Assembly (NCBI GenBank): GCA_033856255.1
Contig: JAWVFH010000046.1
Location: 1-64,000, forward strand
DNA from: WHSW01 sp033856255
GTDB lineage: Bacteria > Actinomycetota > Thermoleophilia > Solirubrobacterales > 70-9
Direction of reading: 5' to 3'
Length of the DNA: 64,000 bases
Shown: positions 24,288 through 31,534 of the stretch, in pieces
How positions within the stretch are numbered: position 1 is the stretch's first letter
Layout of the letters: every line of letters starts with the position of its first letter
The notes under the pieces: generated by a model
Seen by the model: only the letters and a program-made list of their open reading frames with translations
Databases searched by the model: none
Told to the model about the DNA's origin: nothing
Program-made: the position numbers and the translations under genes

Positions 24288-25187
24288 CTAGTCGATTCCC
24301 AAACGGTCGAGCAACCCCTCGTCGCGGCGCCACTGCTCGCGCACGCGGACGTTGAGGTCGAGGAAGACCTTGGCCCCGAGCTCGCGCTCGAGCTCCTTGC
24401 GGGCGGCGGTGCCGATGTCGCGGATCATCCGCCCGCCCTTGCCGATCAGGATCGACTTCTGGGACTCGGTCTCGGCCCAGACCTGGGCGCGGACCTGGAT
24501 CAGTCCGTCCTCGCGCTCGCTTATCTCCTGGACCGCGACCTCGACCGCGTGGGGCAGTTCCTCGCGGGTGCGTCGCAGGACCTGCTCACGGATCAGCTCG
24601 GCCAGGTGCACATCGCTCGGCTGGTCGGAGCGGTCCTCGGGCGGGTACATGAACGGTCCCTCGGGAACGAGCTCGGCGAGCCGCTCCGTCAGCGCCCCGA
24701 TCCCGGTGCCGCGCTTGGCCGAGACAGGGAAGATCTCGTCGACGATCTGCAGCTCCGCGGCGGCGGCGAGCACCGCCGTGGTCTCGGGCTCATTGAGGCG
24801 GTCGATCTTGTTCACGGCGCAGATCACCGGCACGTCCGGATCGGCCTTCAGCAGGTGCGAGGCGATGAACCGGTCACCGGGCCCGATCCCCTGCTCGCCG
24901 TTGACGACCAAGAGGACCGCGTCGGCGGCCTGGAGCTCATGCTCGACCCGGCGCTGCATCCGCTCGGTGAGCACGTCGCGGGGGCGCTGGACGCCGGGCA
25001 GGTCGACCAGGACCAGCTGCCAGCCGGCGGCGACGTCGGTGGCGACGCCGCGGCTGGCGCGGCGGGTGGTCTGCGGGCGGTCGGAGATGATCGCCACCTT
25101 GGCGCCGACGATCGCGTTGACGATCGTCGATTTGCCGACGTTCGGGCGCCCGGCGAGGCCGATGAACCCGGAACGAGTGCGCGACAT
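24288..25187 (-). CDS. era: GTPase Era
   Basis: The 299-residue GTPase acts in 30S subunit maturation. The G domain shows GRPNVGKST, the DLPGV switch motif and NKID. The C-terminal KH domain has ILIGKGGRMIRDIGTAARKE for 16S rRNA binding. ATG 25187 is chosen; it sits in the right arm of a palindromic repeat whose loop supplies GGAGGAG as ribosome binding site, unusually close to the ATG. The frame remains open upstream to 25265, inside ybeY, so a longer form cannot be excluded. Confidence 0.95.
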   Translation of the reverse strand: MSRTRSGFIGLAGRPNVGKSTIVNAIVGAKVAIISDRPQTTRRASRGVATDVAAGWQLVLVDLPGVQRPRDVLTERMQRRVEHELQAADAVLLVVNGEQGIGPGDRFIASHLLKADPDVPVICAVNKIDRLNEPETTAVLAAAAELQIVDEIFPVSAKRGTGIGALTERLAELVPEGPFMYPPEDRSDQPSDVHLAELIREQVLRRTREELPHAVEVAVQEISEREDGLIQVRAQVWAETESQKSILIGKGGRMIRDIGTAARKELERELGAKVFLDLNVRVREQWRRDEGLLDRLGID

Positions 25188-25217
25188 CTCCTCCGCTTCG
25201 CGTCCGGGGATGTCGCG
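25180..25217. repeat. Constant-loop palindromic element, copy at era start
   Basis: CGCGACATC (25180-25188) and GATGTCGCG (25209-25217) are perfect 9-bp arms around a 20-base loop that reads CCCGGACGCGAAGCGGAGGA on the minus strand. The loop resembles those inside trpB and prmA; the arms are unrelated. The minus-strand right arm holds the era ATG. Confidence 0.8.
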
Positions 25218-25218
25218 G

Positions 25219-25584
25219 TCAGCCAAGGGACGAGAGTATCCGCGCCTGGAGGGCCAGCATCTCACCGTCGTCGGCCTCGTGGTCGTAACCGCAGAGGTGG
25301 AGCACGCCGTGGACGGTCGCCTCGGTCATGCCCGTGGTGTGCTCGGGGCAGATGACGACGTCGCCGAGCTCCCGCGGGCCGGCCGCCGGCCCCGCGCCGT
25401 CGATCGGAAACGAGAGCACGTCGGTGGGCTCGTCGAGCTGCCGGTGATCCCTGTTGAGCTCGCGGATCCGGTCCTCGCCAACGAGCTCGACCGAGAGATG
25501 GCCGTCGGCGACGCCGACCGCATCGAGCGTCGCCGCCACCGCCGCCCGCAGATCCGCAGGGACGTCGGAGAGATCGGGGCTCAC
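25219..25584 (-). CDS. ybeY: Endoribonuclease YbeY
   Basis: The 121-residue metal-dependent RNase takes part in 16S rRNA 3' processing and ribosome quality control. The metal-binding signature HGVLHLCGYDHE is complete, preceded by ELNRDHRQLDEPTDVLSFP. Its GTG start overlaps the phoH stop by four bases (GTGA), giving the common phoH-ybeY-era arrangement. The protein is short but full length for the family. Confidence 0.95.
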   Translation of the reverse strand: MSPDLSDVPADLRAAVAATLDAVGVADGHLSVELVGEDRIRELNRDHRQLDEPTDVLSFPIDGAGPAAGPRELGDVVICPEHTTGMTEATVHGVLHLCGYDHEADDGEMLALQARILSSLG

Positions 25585-26525
25585 TCGCGATCCGAGTATT
25601 CGCCGTAGGCGGCGACGATCCGCTGCACCAGCTGGTGGCGGACGACGTCCTCGCCGCCGAAGCGGACGAAGGCGATGTCGTCGACCGCGGCGAGGATCTC
25701 GCTGACGACGACCAGGCCCGAGCGCTGGTCGCGCGGCAGGTCGATCTGCGTGATGTCGCCGGTGACGACCATCTTCGAGCCGAAGCCGAGCCGGGTGAGG
25801 AACATCTTCATCTGCTCCGGGCTCGTGTTCTGGGCCTCGTCGAGGATGATGAACGAGTCGTTAAGGCTTCGTCCGCGCATGAAAGCGAGGGGCGCGACCT
25901 CGATCACATCGCGCTCCAGGTAGGTCATCACCTTCTCCGGATCGAGCATGTCGTAGAGGGCGTCGAAGAGCGGGCGCAGGTACGGGTCGACCTTCGCCTG
26001 GATGTCTCCGGGGAGGAAGCCGAGCCGCTCCCCCGCCTCGACCGCCGGGCGGGTGAGGATGATCCGGCTGACCTTGCGCGCCTCGAGGGCCGCGACCGCG
26101 CTGGCGACCGCCAGGAAGGTCTTGCCGGTGCCCGCCGGGCCGATCCCGAAGGTGACCGTGTGGCGGCGGATCGAGTCCGTGTAGCGCTTCTGGTTGACGG
26201 TCTTCGGCGCCACCTTGGTGGCCCGGTGGCGCCAGATCACGTCCTCGAGGATCTCCGCCGGCTTCTCGTCCGCCTCGATCGCGCCGGTGACGGTCTCGAT
26301 CGTCGCCGGCGCGAGGTCGTGGCCGCGCTCGGCGAGACCGACCAGCTCGTCGACCATCGTCGCCGCGCGGCTGACGTCGGCGTCGTCGCCGTCGAGGGTG
26401 AGCACGTTGCCGCGCAGGTACAGGTCGCACCCGAGCCGGTCCTCGAGCTCCTTCAGGACCGTGTCCTCGGAGCCCGCGAGCTCAGCGGCAATCGTGTTGT
26501 CGAGGGTGAGCTGCCTGCGCGCCAA
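25581..26525 (-). CDS. phoH: PhoH family ATPase
   Basis: The 314-residue protein has an N-terminal KH-like part (about residues 15-80) and a PhoH P-loop ATPase domain: GPAGTGKTFLAVA (Walker A), FIILDEAQNTSPEQMKMFLTR (Walker B) and VVTGDITQIDLP. It is probably an RNA-associated ATPase working with YbeY and Era. The start is TTG at 26525, two bases after the yqeY stop, so translation is coupled. No phosphate-control site is seen. Confidence 0.93.
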   Translation of the reverse strand: MARRQLTLDNTIAAELAGSEDTVLKELEDRLGCDLYLRGNVLTLDGDDADVSRAATMVDELVGLAERGHDLAPATIETVTGAIEADEKPAEILEDVIWRHRATKVAPKTVNQKRYTDSIRRHTVTFGIGPAGTGKTFLAVASAVAALEARKVSRIILTRPAVEAGERLGFLPGDIQAKVDPYLRPLFDALYDMLDPEKVMTYLERDVIEVAPLAFMRGRSLNDSFIILDEAQNTSPEQMKMFLTRLGFGSKMVVTGDITQIDLPRDQRSGLVVVSEILAAVDDIAFVRFGGEDVVRHQLVQRIVAAYGEYSDRE

Positions 26526-26527
26526 GG

Positions 26528-26965
26528 CTAGGCGGCCAACCTGTCCCGGACCATCGCGCTGACCCGCTTGCCGTCCGCGCGCCCGTCGACCTTGGGCATC
26601 AGCTTCCCCATCACCTTGCCCATGTCGCCGGGCCCGGCGGCGGCGCTCTCGGCGATCGCCTCGTCGACCAGCGCCGCGAGGTCGTCGTCGGACATCTCGG
26701 CGGGCAGGTAGCGCTCGATCTCCCGCGCCTCCGCCTGCTCGGCCTCGGCGCGCTCGCCGCTGCCGGCGTCGCGGTAGGCGTCGGCCGCCTCCAGGCGCCG
26801 CTTGCGCTCGCGGCGCAGGACCGCGACCTCGTCGTCGCCGCCCTCCTTGGCGTCCTTCTGCAGGGCGTCGGCGACCAGGCGAAGGGCGCCGACGCGCACG
26901 CGCTCGCCGGCCTTCATCGCCGCCCTGGTGTCGCTCTGGACCTGTTCGAGGATCGTCTCCGTCAT
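26528..26965 (-). CDS. GatB/YqeY domain protein
   Basis: The 145-residue protein is a free-standing YqeY domain (related to the tail of GatB): LRLVADALQKDAKEG, a charged helical middle, YLPAEMSDDDLAALV, and GDMGKVMGKLMPKVDGRADGKRVS. Members are thought to act on tRNA or on amidotransferase-type complexes. ATG 26965 is chosen, 8 bases after a TACCCT box. It is the first gene of a yqeY-phoH-ybeY-era run, and murI ends 26 bases upstream. Confidence 0.92.
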   Translation of the reverse strand: MTETILEQVQSDTRAAMKAGERVRVGALRLVADALQKDAKEGGDDEVAVLRRERKRRLEAADAYRDAGSGERAEAEQAEAREIERYLPAEMSDDDLAALVDEAIAESAAAGPGDMGKVMGKLMPKVDGRADGKRVSAMVRDRLAA

Positions 26966-26973
26966 CGCCCAGA

Positions 26974-26979
26974 AGGGTA
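26974..26979 (-). promoter_or_regulatory. Leaderless -10 box of yqeY
   Basis: TACCCT on the minus strand, 8 bases before the ATG at 26965, between murI and yqeY. Confidence 0.45.
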
Positions 26980-26991
26980 CTTGCGCCGGTC

Positions 26992-27816
26992 CTACAACTG
27001 CGCTCGCTCGACCTCGCCGAGCGGCAGCTGCAGGAAGCGGGTGCCGAGCTCGCGGAAGGCGTCCGGGTCGCCGGTGCAGACGAACCGGTAGGTGCCCTCG
27101 TCCGCGCCCGTGGTCTCGAGCCCGCGTGACTCGAGGATCCGCTGCGCTGTCGCCGCCAGCGCGTGGCCGGCCGTCACCAGCCGCACCTCGCGGCCGAGGA
27201 AGCGCTGCAGCATCGGGCGCACGAGCGGGTAGTGGGTGCAGCCGAGGATCACCGTGTCCACCTCGGCGCGCTTCAGCGGCGCGCAGTAGGAGCGCACGGT
27301 CTCGACCACCTCCTCGGAGAAGGGGAAGCCACGCTGGATGATCGCCGCCAGGTCGGGGGCGGCAACCTCGGTAACGGTCAGCTCCCGGTGCTGATCGCCG
27401 AGCGCCCGCAGGTAGGCGCCGCCGGCGACGGTCGCCGGCGTCGCGAGTACGCCGACCCGGCCCGAGTCGGTGATCGCCGCCGCGATCTCCGCCTCGGGCT
27501 CGATCACCGCCACCACGTCCACCCCCCGCTCCGCCGCGATGGCTCGGGCCGCCTCGAGCCCCGCCGAGGCCGCCGAGTTGCAGGCGATCACGATCAGCTT
27601 CGCGCCGCGGTCCAGCAGATACGCCGTGTTGCGCTCGGCGCACTCACGCAGCTCGGCGTCGCTCTTCGCCCCGTACGGGAAGCGGGCGTCGTCGCCGAGA
27701 TAGACGTAGTCCTCCTCGGGCAGCGAGACCAGGCACTCGTGCAGCACCGTCAGCCCACCGACGCCGGAGTCGAAGACGGCGATCGGCAGCGATGAATCTG
27801 GCCCGTGGGAGCTCAT
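26992..27816 (-). CDS. murI: Glutamate racemase
   Basis: The 274-residue cofactor-free racemase makes D-glutamate for peptidoglycan. The two catalytic cysteines are in IVIACNSAASAGLE and VILGCTHYPLV, and the N-terminal FDSGVGGLTVL and DDARFPYG are typical. ATG 27816 is preferred over a start at 27867, which would overlap the divergent gene's first codons and add 17 unlike residues. The divergent serine/glycine-repeat gene starts 33 bases away. Confidence 0.95.
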   Translation of the reverse strand: MSSHGPDSSLPIAVFDSGVGGLTVLHECLVSLPEEDYVYLGDDARFPYGAKSDAELRECAERNTAYLLDRGAKLIVIACNSAASAGLEAARAIAAERGVDVVAVIEPEAEIAAAITDSGRVGVLATPATVAGGAYLRALGDQHRELTVTEVAAPDLAAIIQRGFPFSEEVVETVRSYCAPLKRAEVDTVILGCTHYPLVRPMLQRFLGREVRLVTAGHALAATAQRILESRGLETTGADEGTYRFVCTGDPDAFRELGTRFLQLPLGEVERAQL

Positions 27817-27849
27817 GCGCGGGATTGTTCCGGGTGAGAGACTGAGCCG

Positions 27850-28173
27850 GTGAGCGATCTCGCCCATGACAGCGCCTCCAAGCTCTCACTCTGGTCGGAG
27901 GACTCGCTGCTCTCGATCGGCTCGAAGGGCTCGGTGCTCTCGATCGGTTCGGTCGGCTCGGCGCTTTCGATCGGTTCGGTCGGCTCCGCCGCCTCGGCCT
28001 TCTCGGTCGCCTCCGCCGCCTCGATCGGCTCGGCCTTCTCGTTCAGGTCGCGCTCCTCGGTGATGTCGGACGCCGCGCGAGGCGCGGTGATGGGCGAGCA
28101 GCGCCCCGCCGCCAGCCTGCTCGCGGCCGCGGCCCTGGTCGTCGCCGCGATCGCCGTCGCGCGCCGGATCTGA
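27850..28173 (+). CDS. Serine/glycine nonapeptide-repeat protein with C-terminal membrane anchor
   Basis: The 107-residue product starts at GTG and contains three perfect or near-perfect nine-residue repeats, LSIGSKGSV, LSIGSVGSA and LSIGSVGSA (residues 21-47). A looser ASAFSVASAASIGSAFSF follows. A basic RSRSS patch comes next, then a C-terminal hydrophobic helix (SLLAAAALVVAAIAVARRI). Regular small and hydrophobic alternation suggests a beta-solenoid or self-assembling structure anchored by its tail (inference). I do not recognise a characterised family. It is divergent from murI, which might hint at an envelope role. Confidence 0.6.
   Translation: MSDLAHDSASKLSLWSEDSLLSIGSKGSVLSIGSVGSALSIGSVGSAASAFSVASAASIGSAFSFRSRSSVMSDAARGAVMGEQRPAASLLAAAALVVAAIAVARRI
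27910..27990 (+). repeat. Three tandem 27-bp coding repeats
   Basis: Three 27-base units encode the nine-residue repeats of the serine/glycine-rich protein. Units two and three are nearly identical at DNA level, so copy number may vary between strains. Confidence 0.7.
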
Positions 28174-28186
28174 GCGACGATCGCGG

Positions 28187-29050
28187 TCAGCGACCGCAGT
28201 CCGCAAGCGCCTTCGCGTAGAAGCGCATGTACTCGTCCCAGTGGCTCTGCCAGTACTCGGACTCGTGGCCGCCGGGCGGGTGCTCGACCGTAATCGGGGC
28301 GCCGGCCGCCTGGAGGTCGGCGACGAAGGCGTCGTCACCCGGCAGGAACGGATCCTCGTCGCCGGCGTCGAGCCAGATCGGCTGCCCCATGAACGGCGAT
28401 GGATCGCCGGCCGCGGCGGCGATCACATCGTGGGCGGCGAAGTCGTCAGCGTCGTCGAAGGCCCCGGCGGCGGTCTCGCCGGCCGTCTGCCAGAGAGCCG
28501 GCGAATGCCCGCCGACCGCGCAGAACCGCCCGGGGTTGAGGTCCGCGATCTCGTAGGCGCCGTAACCACCCATCGAGATGCCGCCGATCGCGACCCGGTC
28601 GCCGTCGGCCCCGTACTTCCTGACCACCTGGGGGATTACCTCGTCCACGACGTAGGTCCCCCAGTCGCCGGTCGCCCGATCGTGCCAGAAGGAGCTGCCC
28701 CCGCCGTCGGGGAAGGCGATCATCGGCGCCCGGTTGCCGACCGCGTCGAGCGCATCGAACATCGGCTGGTACAGCTCGCCGTTCTCGTCGCTGTCGCGAC
28801 CGTGCAGGAAGACGAGCAGCGGCGGGTGCTCGGCATCGGTGTCCGGAATTACGACCTTCACCCGCTCGTCGCCGCCGACCGCATCGCTGTGCACCGTGAG
28901 CTCCTCGATCTTCGCCCCGTGACGATCGTCGAACCCGGGCAGGCCCTCCCCGCCCTTGAGGACGATCCAGGCGACGACCGCGACCGCAGCCAGCGCCGTC
29001 ACGGCGACCAGGCGCCGCGCCCACAGGCGCGCGGGCGAGGGCCGCCCCAC
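28187..29050 (-). CDS. Membrane-anchored alpha/beta-hydrolase (esterase D / feruloyl esterase-like)
   Basis: The 287-residue protein has an N-terminal membrane helix (VAVTALAAVAVVAWIVL, about residues 13-30) and an esterase-like alpha/beta-hydrolase domain. LLVFLHGRDSDENG forms the oxyanion side, the nucleophile Ser is in GGISMGGYGAYE, an Asp lies in WLDAGDEDPFLP, and the His is in HPPGGHESEYWQ. The substrate is unknown; relatives act on esters or as antigen 85-type acyltransferases. It starts with GTG 3 bases after the DUF2269 gene, so they form a pair. Confidence 0.82.
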   Translation of the reverse strand: MGRPSPARLWARRLVAVTALAAVAVVAWIVLKGGEGLPGFDDRHGAKIEELTVHSDAVGGDERVKVVIPDTDAEHPPLLVFLHGRDSDENGELYQPMFDALDAVGNRAPMIAFPDGGGSSFWHDRATGDWGTYVVDEVIPQVVRKYGADGDRVAIGGISMGGYGAYEIADLNPGRFCAVGGHSPALWQTAGETAAGAFDDADDFAAHDVIAAAAGDPSPFMGQPIWLDAGDEDPFLPGDDAFVADLQAAGAPITVEHPPGGHESEYWQSHWDEYMRFYAKALADCGR

Positions 29051-29053
29051 TCC

Positions 29054-29554
29054 CTAGAGGAACGGCTTCGCGGCCATCACGTAGATCGTCAGGATCACGA
29101 GTAGGCCGGCGATCGGGCCCATGCGAGCGCTGCGGCCGGAGAATTCGTTGAACTCGCGGCCGAGCTCGACGTCGCCGCCCGGGCCGGCGGCCTCGATATC
29201 GCGCTTCGCCGCGCGCAGGGCGCGCTGGTCGTTGGGGAGGAAGAAGCCGTGCGCGAGCCCGAGCAGGACGATGATCGCGAGCAGGCCCCAGATGACGAAG
29301 AAGTCGCCGAACTGCCAGCCCTGCTTGGAGGTGAGGTAGAAGCCGGTGATCAGGATCACGATCCCGCCCAGCGTCGTCATCGAGCGGACGATCATCGTCT
29401 GCGCCTCGAGCACCGCCGGAATCGCGCGCGGGTACTTGCGCTGGGCGAGGGCGACGTAGATGCCGAAGGCGAACGTCGGGCCGAAGGCCAGCACCACCGA
29501 GCTGACGTGGAGCCAGACGACGACGTTGTAGAACGTGACGGCGATCGTGTTCAT
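29054..29554 (-). CDS. DUF2269-like integral membrane protein
   Basis: The 166-residue protein has four membrane segments: VVVWLHVSSVVLAFGPTFAFGIYVAL, VRSMTTLGGIVILITGFYLTS, FFVIWGLLAIIVLLGLAHGFF and PIAGLLVILTIYVMAA. The conserved early His in WLHV and the overall layout fit the DUF2269/predicted integral membrane family. Function unknown. A TAGGCT box lies 6 bases before its ATG, overlapping the prmA stop. It is likely co-transcribed with the esterase gene downstream. Confidence 0.75.
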   Translation of the reverse strand: MNTIAVTFYNVVVWLHVSSVVLAFGPTFAFGIYVALAQRKYPRAIPAVLEAQTMIVRSMTTLGGIVILITGFYLTSKQGWQFGDFFVIWGLLAIIVLLGLAHGFFLPNDQRALRAAKRDIEAAGPGGDVELGREFNEFSGRSARMGPIAGLLVILTIYVMAAKPFL

Positions 29555-29560
29555 GCGGGG

Positions 29561-29566
29561 AGCCTA
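29561..29566 (-). promoter_or_regulatory. Leaderless -10 box of DUF2269 gene
   Basis: TAGGCT on the minus strand, 6 bases before the ATG at 29554. Confidence 0.4.
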
Positions 29567-30457
29567 AACCGCGGTGCTGTCGGATTCCCGGGCCCGGCAC
29601 AAAAGCGCCGCCCAGTCGCCCTCGGCGCGCCGCTTCACCGGATCGAGGCCCGCTGCGGACAGGGCCGCGGATACACGCTCGGCCTCGCTCGCCAGCAGGC
29701 CCGAGCAGATCAGGGTCGCGGGCGGGCCGGCGAGCCCGGCGGCAACCGCCTCGAGCAGGGGCGCGGTCAGGTTGGCGACCAGGGTCGGCGCACCGGGCGG
29801 CCGATCCTCGCGGAGGTTGAGCCGCCGGAACTCGATCTCGACCCCGTTCGCGGCCGCGTTCGCCGTGGCCGCCTCGATCGAGGCCGCCTCGCTGTCGACG
29901 CCGAGAACCGGATCCCAGCCCAGCTTCGCCGCGGCGATCGCCAGCACGCCGGAGCCGGTCCCGAGGTCTGTCAGCGGGCCGCTCGCCTCGCCCGCGTCGG
30001 CCAGCTCCAGCAGGAGCTCGAGGCACATCTTCGTCGTGGCGTGGGCCCCGGTGCCGAACGCCTGTCCCGGGTCGATCACGACGGAAATGCCCGCCACAGA
30101 CATGCCCGCCACCTCCTCGGCTTCGCCTGCGGGGCTGCGGGGGCTTGGGTCAGGGCCGGTCTCCCAGGAGGGACGGACAACGATCCTCCCGCCGGCGATC
30201 AGGGCGGGCTCGTGGAAGTCGCGCCAGCGGTCGGCCCAGTCGTCGGGGATCTCGGTCGAGCTGATCTCGACCAGCCCCTCCCCCGCCGCCGCCTCCAGGT
30301 CGGGCAGCGCCGGCACCTCGCCCGGAGGCCCGTAGATCGCGTATTCGACCCAGTCGCCGCCCCGCTCCTCCTCGACGCCCCCGGGGGCCAGCTCGAGCAG
30401 GTCGGCGAGCACGCGCTCGGCAAGCTCCGGCCGGCAGCGGACGGCGAGCCGGATCAT
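29564..30457 (-). CDS. prmA: Ribosomal protein L11 methyltransferase with repeat-derived insertion
   Basis: The 297-residue SAM-dependent enzyme methylates ribosomal protein L11. After the N-terminal substrate-recognition domain, IVVRPSWE should run almost directly into VIDPGQAFGTGAHATT, the family signature. Here about 20 extra residues intervene (roughly 100-122), including SPRSPAGEAEEVAG, encoded by a palindromic element also found in trpB. The SAM loop LTDLGTGSGVLAIAA and VANLTAPLL are intact, so activity is likely. Its ATG overlaps the dnaJ stop by four bases. Confidence 0.92.
   Translation of the reverse strand: MIRLAVRCRPELAERVLADLLELAPGGVEEERGGDWVEYAIYGPPGEVPALPDLEAAAGEGLVEISSTEIPDDWADRWRDFHEPALIAGGRIVVRPSWETGPDPSPRSPAGEAEEVAGMSVAGISVVIDPGQAFGTGAHATTKMCLELLLELADAGEASGPLTDLGTGSGVLAIAAAKLGWDPVLGVDSEAASIEAATANAAANGVEIEFRRLNLREDRPPGAPTLVANLTAPLLEAVAAGLAGPPATLICSGLLASEAERVSAALSAAGLDPVKRRAEGDWAALLCRARESDSTAV
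30105..30141. repeat. Constant-loop palindromic element, copy in prmA
   Basis: Arms CCCGCCACC (30105-30113) and GGCTGCGGG (30133-30141) match at 7 of 9 positions. The loop is the same CCTCGGCTTCGCCTGCGG sequence seen on the plus strand in trpB. It lies in frame inside prmA. Confidence 0.75.
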
Positions 30458-31527
30458 GCCCCGTCGAGCGACTCGTGCAGGCGGTTGGCGAGCTCGCGCT
30501 GCTGCTTCGACAGCTTGCTCGGGATCACGACGTCGACGAGCACGTACTGCGAGCCGCGCTTGCCGTTGCGAAGCGAGGGCAGGCCGAGGCCCTTGAGGCG
30601 CTCGGAGTGCCCGGGCTGAGTGCCGGCCGGGATCTTCACCTCGCGCTCCCCGTCGAGGGTCGGGACCGAGAGCTTGCCGCCGACGATCGCCAGGGTCGCG
30701 GGCACCTTGACCACCGAGACCAGGTCCTCGCCTCGGCGCTCGAAGCGCTCGTCCTCGGCTACCCGTACGAGCACGTAGAGGTCGCCGGCTCCGCCCCCCG
30801 GCTCGCCGGCGTGGCCCGCGCCCGCGATCCGGATCCGCTGCCCGGACTCGATCCCGGCCGGGATCTCGACGTCCCAGTTGCGGTCGCGGACCTCGCGCCC
30901 GGCGCCGCCGCAGCGTTCGCAGGGCTGCTCGGCGATCTTGCCGTCGCCGCCGCAGGTCGGGCATGCCCCCGTCTGCACCAGCTGGCCGAACGCCGTGCGG
31001 CGCACCTGCTGGACCTGGCCGACACCGCCGCAGGTCTCGCAGGTATGGATCGGCGTTCCCGGCTCGGCGCCGTTGCCGTGGCAGCGCTCGCAGGCCGAGA
31101 CCGACTCGAAGGCGAGCTTGCGGTGGACGCCGGTGAGCACCTCGGCGAGCGTGATCTCGACCTCAACGCCGATGTCGCCGCCGGTCGCCGGGCCGGAGCG
31201 CCGGCCGCCGCCGAACAGGTCGGCGAAGGGCGAATCGCCACCGCCGAACAGGGCCGAGAGGATGTCCTCGATCCCGCCCGTGGCGTGCGGCGTCCAGCCG
31301 CCGCTGCGCAGGCCCTGGTGGCCGAAGGCGTCGTACGTGTGCCGCCGCTCGGGGTCGGAGAGCACCTCATAGGCCTCGGCGGCCTCCTTGAACTTCTCCT
31401 CCGCCTCCGGGTCGTGGCGGTTGACATCCGGATGCAGCTCGCGCGCCAGGCCGCGGAATGCCTTCTTGATCTCGGCCTCGCCCGCCTCGCGGCCGACGCC
31501 GAGCACCTCGTAGTAGTCGCGGGGCAC
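30454..31527 (-). CDS. dnaJ: Chaperone DnaJ
   Basis: The 357-residue Hsp40 co-chaperone has a J domain (residues 4-68) with the HPD motif in ARELHPDVNR, a Gly/Phe-rich linker, four zinc-binding CxxCxGxG-type repeats (CERCHGNG, CETCGGVG, CPTCGGDG, CERCGGAG) and C-terminal client-binding domains. GTG start, 7 bases after hrcA. hrcA-dnaJ-prmA is the common actinobacterial and firmicute order. No dnaK or grpE is in the window. Confidence 0.96.
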   Translation of the reverse strand: MPRDYYEVLGVGREAGEAEIKKAFRGLARELHPDVNRHDPEAEEKFKEAAEAYEVLSDPERRHTYDAFGHQGLRSGGWTPHATGGIEDILSALFGGGDSPFADLFGGGRRSGPATGGDIGVEVEITLAEVLTGVHRKLAFESVSACERCHGNGAEPGTPIHTCETCGGVGQVQQVRRTAFGQLVQTGACPTCGGDGKIAEQPCERCGGAGREVRDRNWDVEIPAGIESGQRIRIAGAGHAGEPGGGAGDLYVLVRVAEDERFERRGEDLVSVVKVPATLAIVGGKLSVPTLDGEREVKIPAGTQPGHSERLKGLGLPSLRNGKRGSQYVLVDVVIPSKLSKQQRELANRLHESLDGA

Positions 31528-31534
31528 GGTCGCG

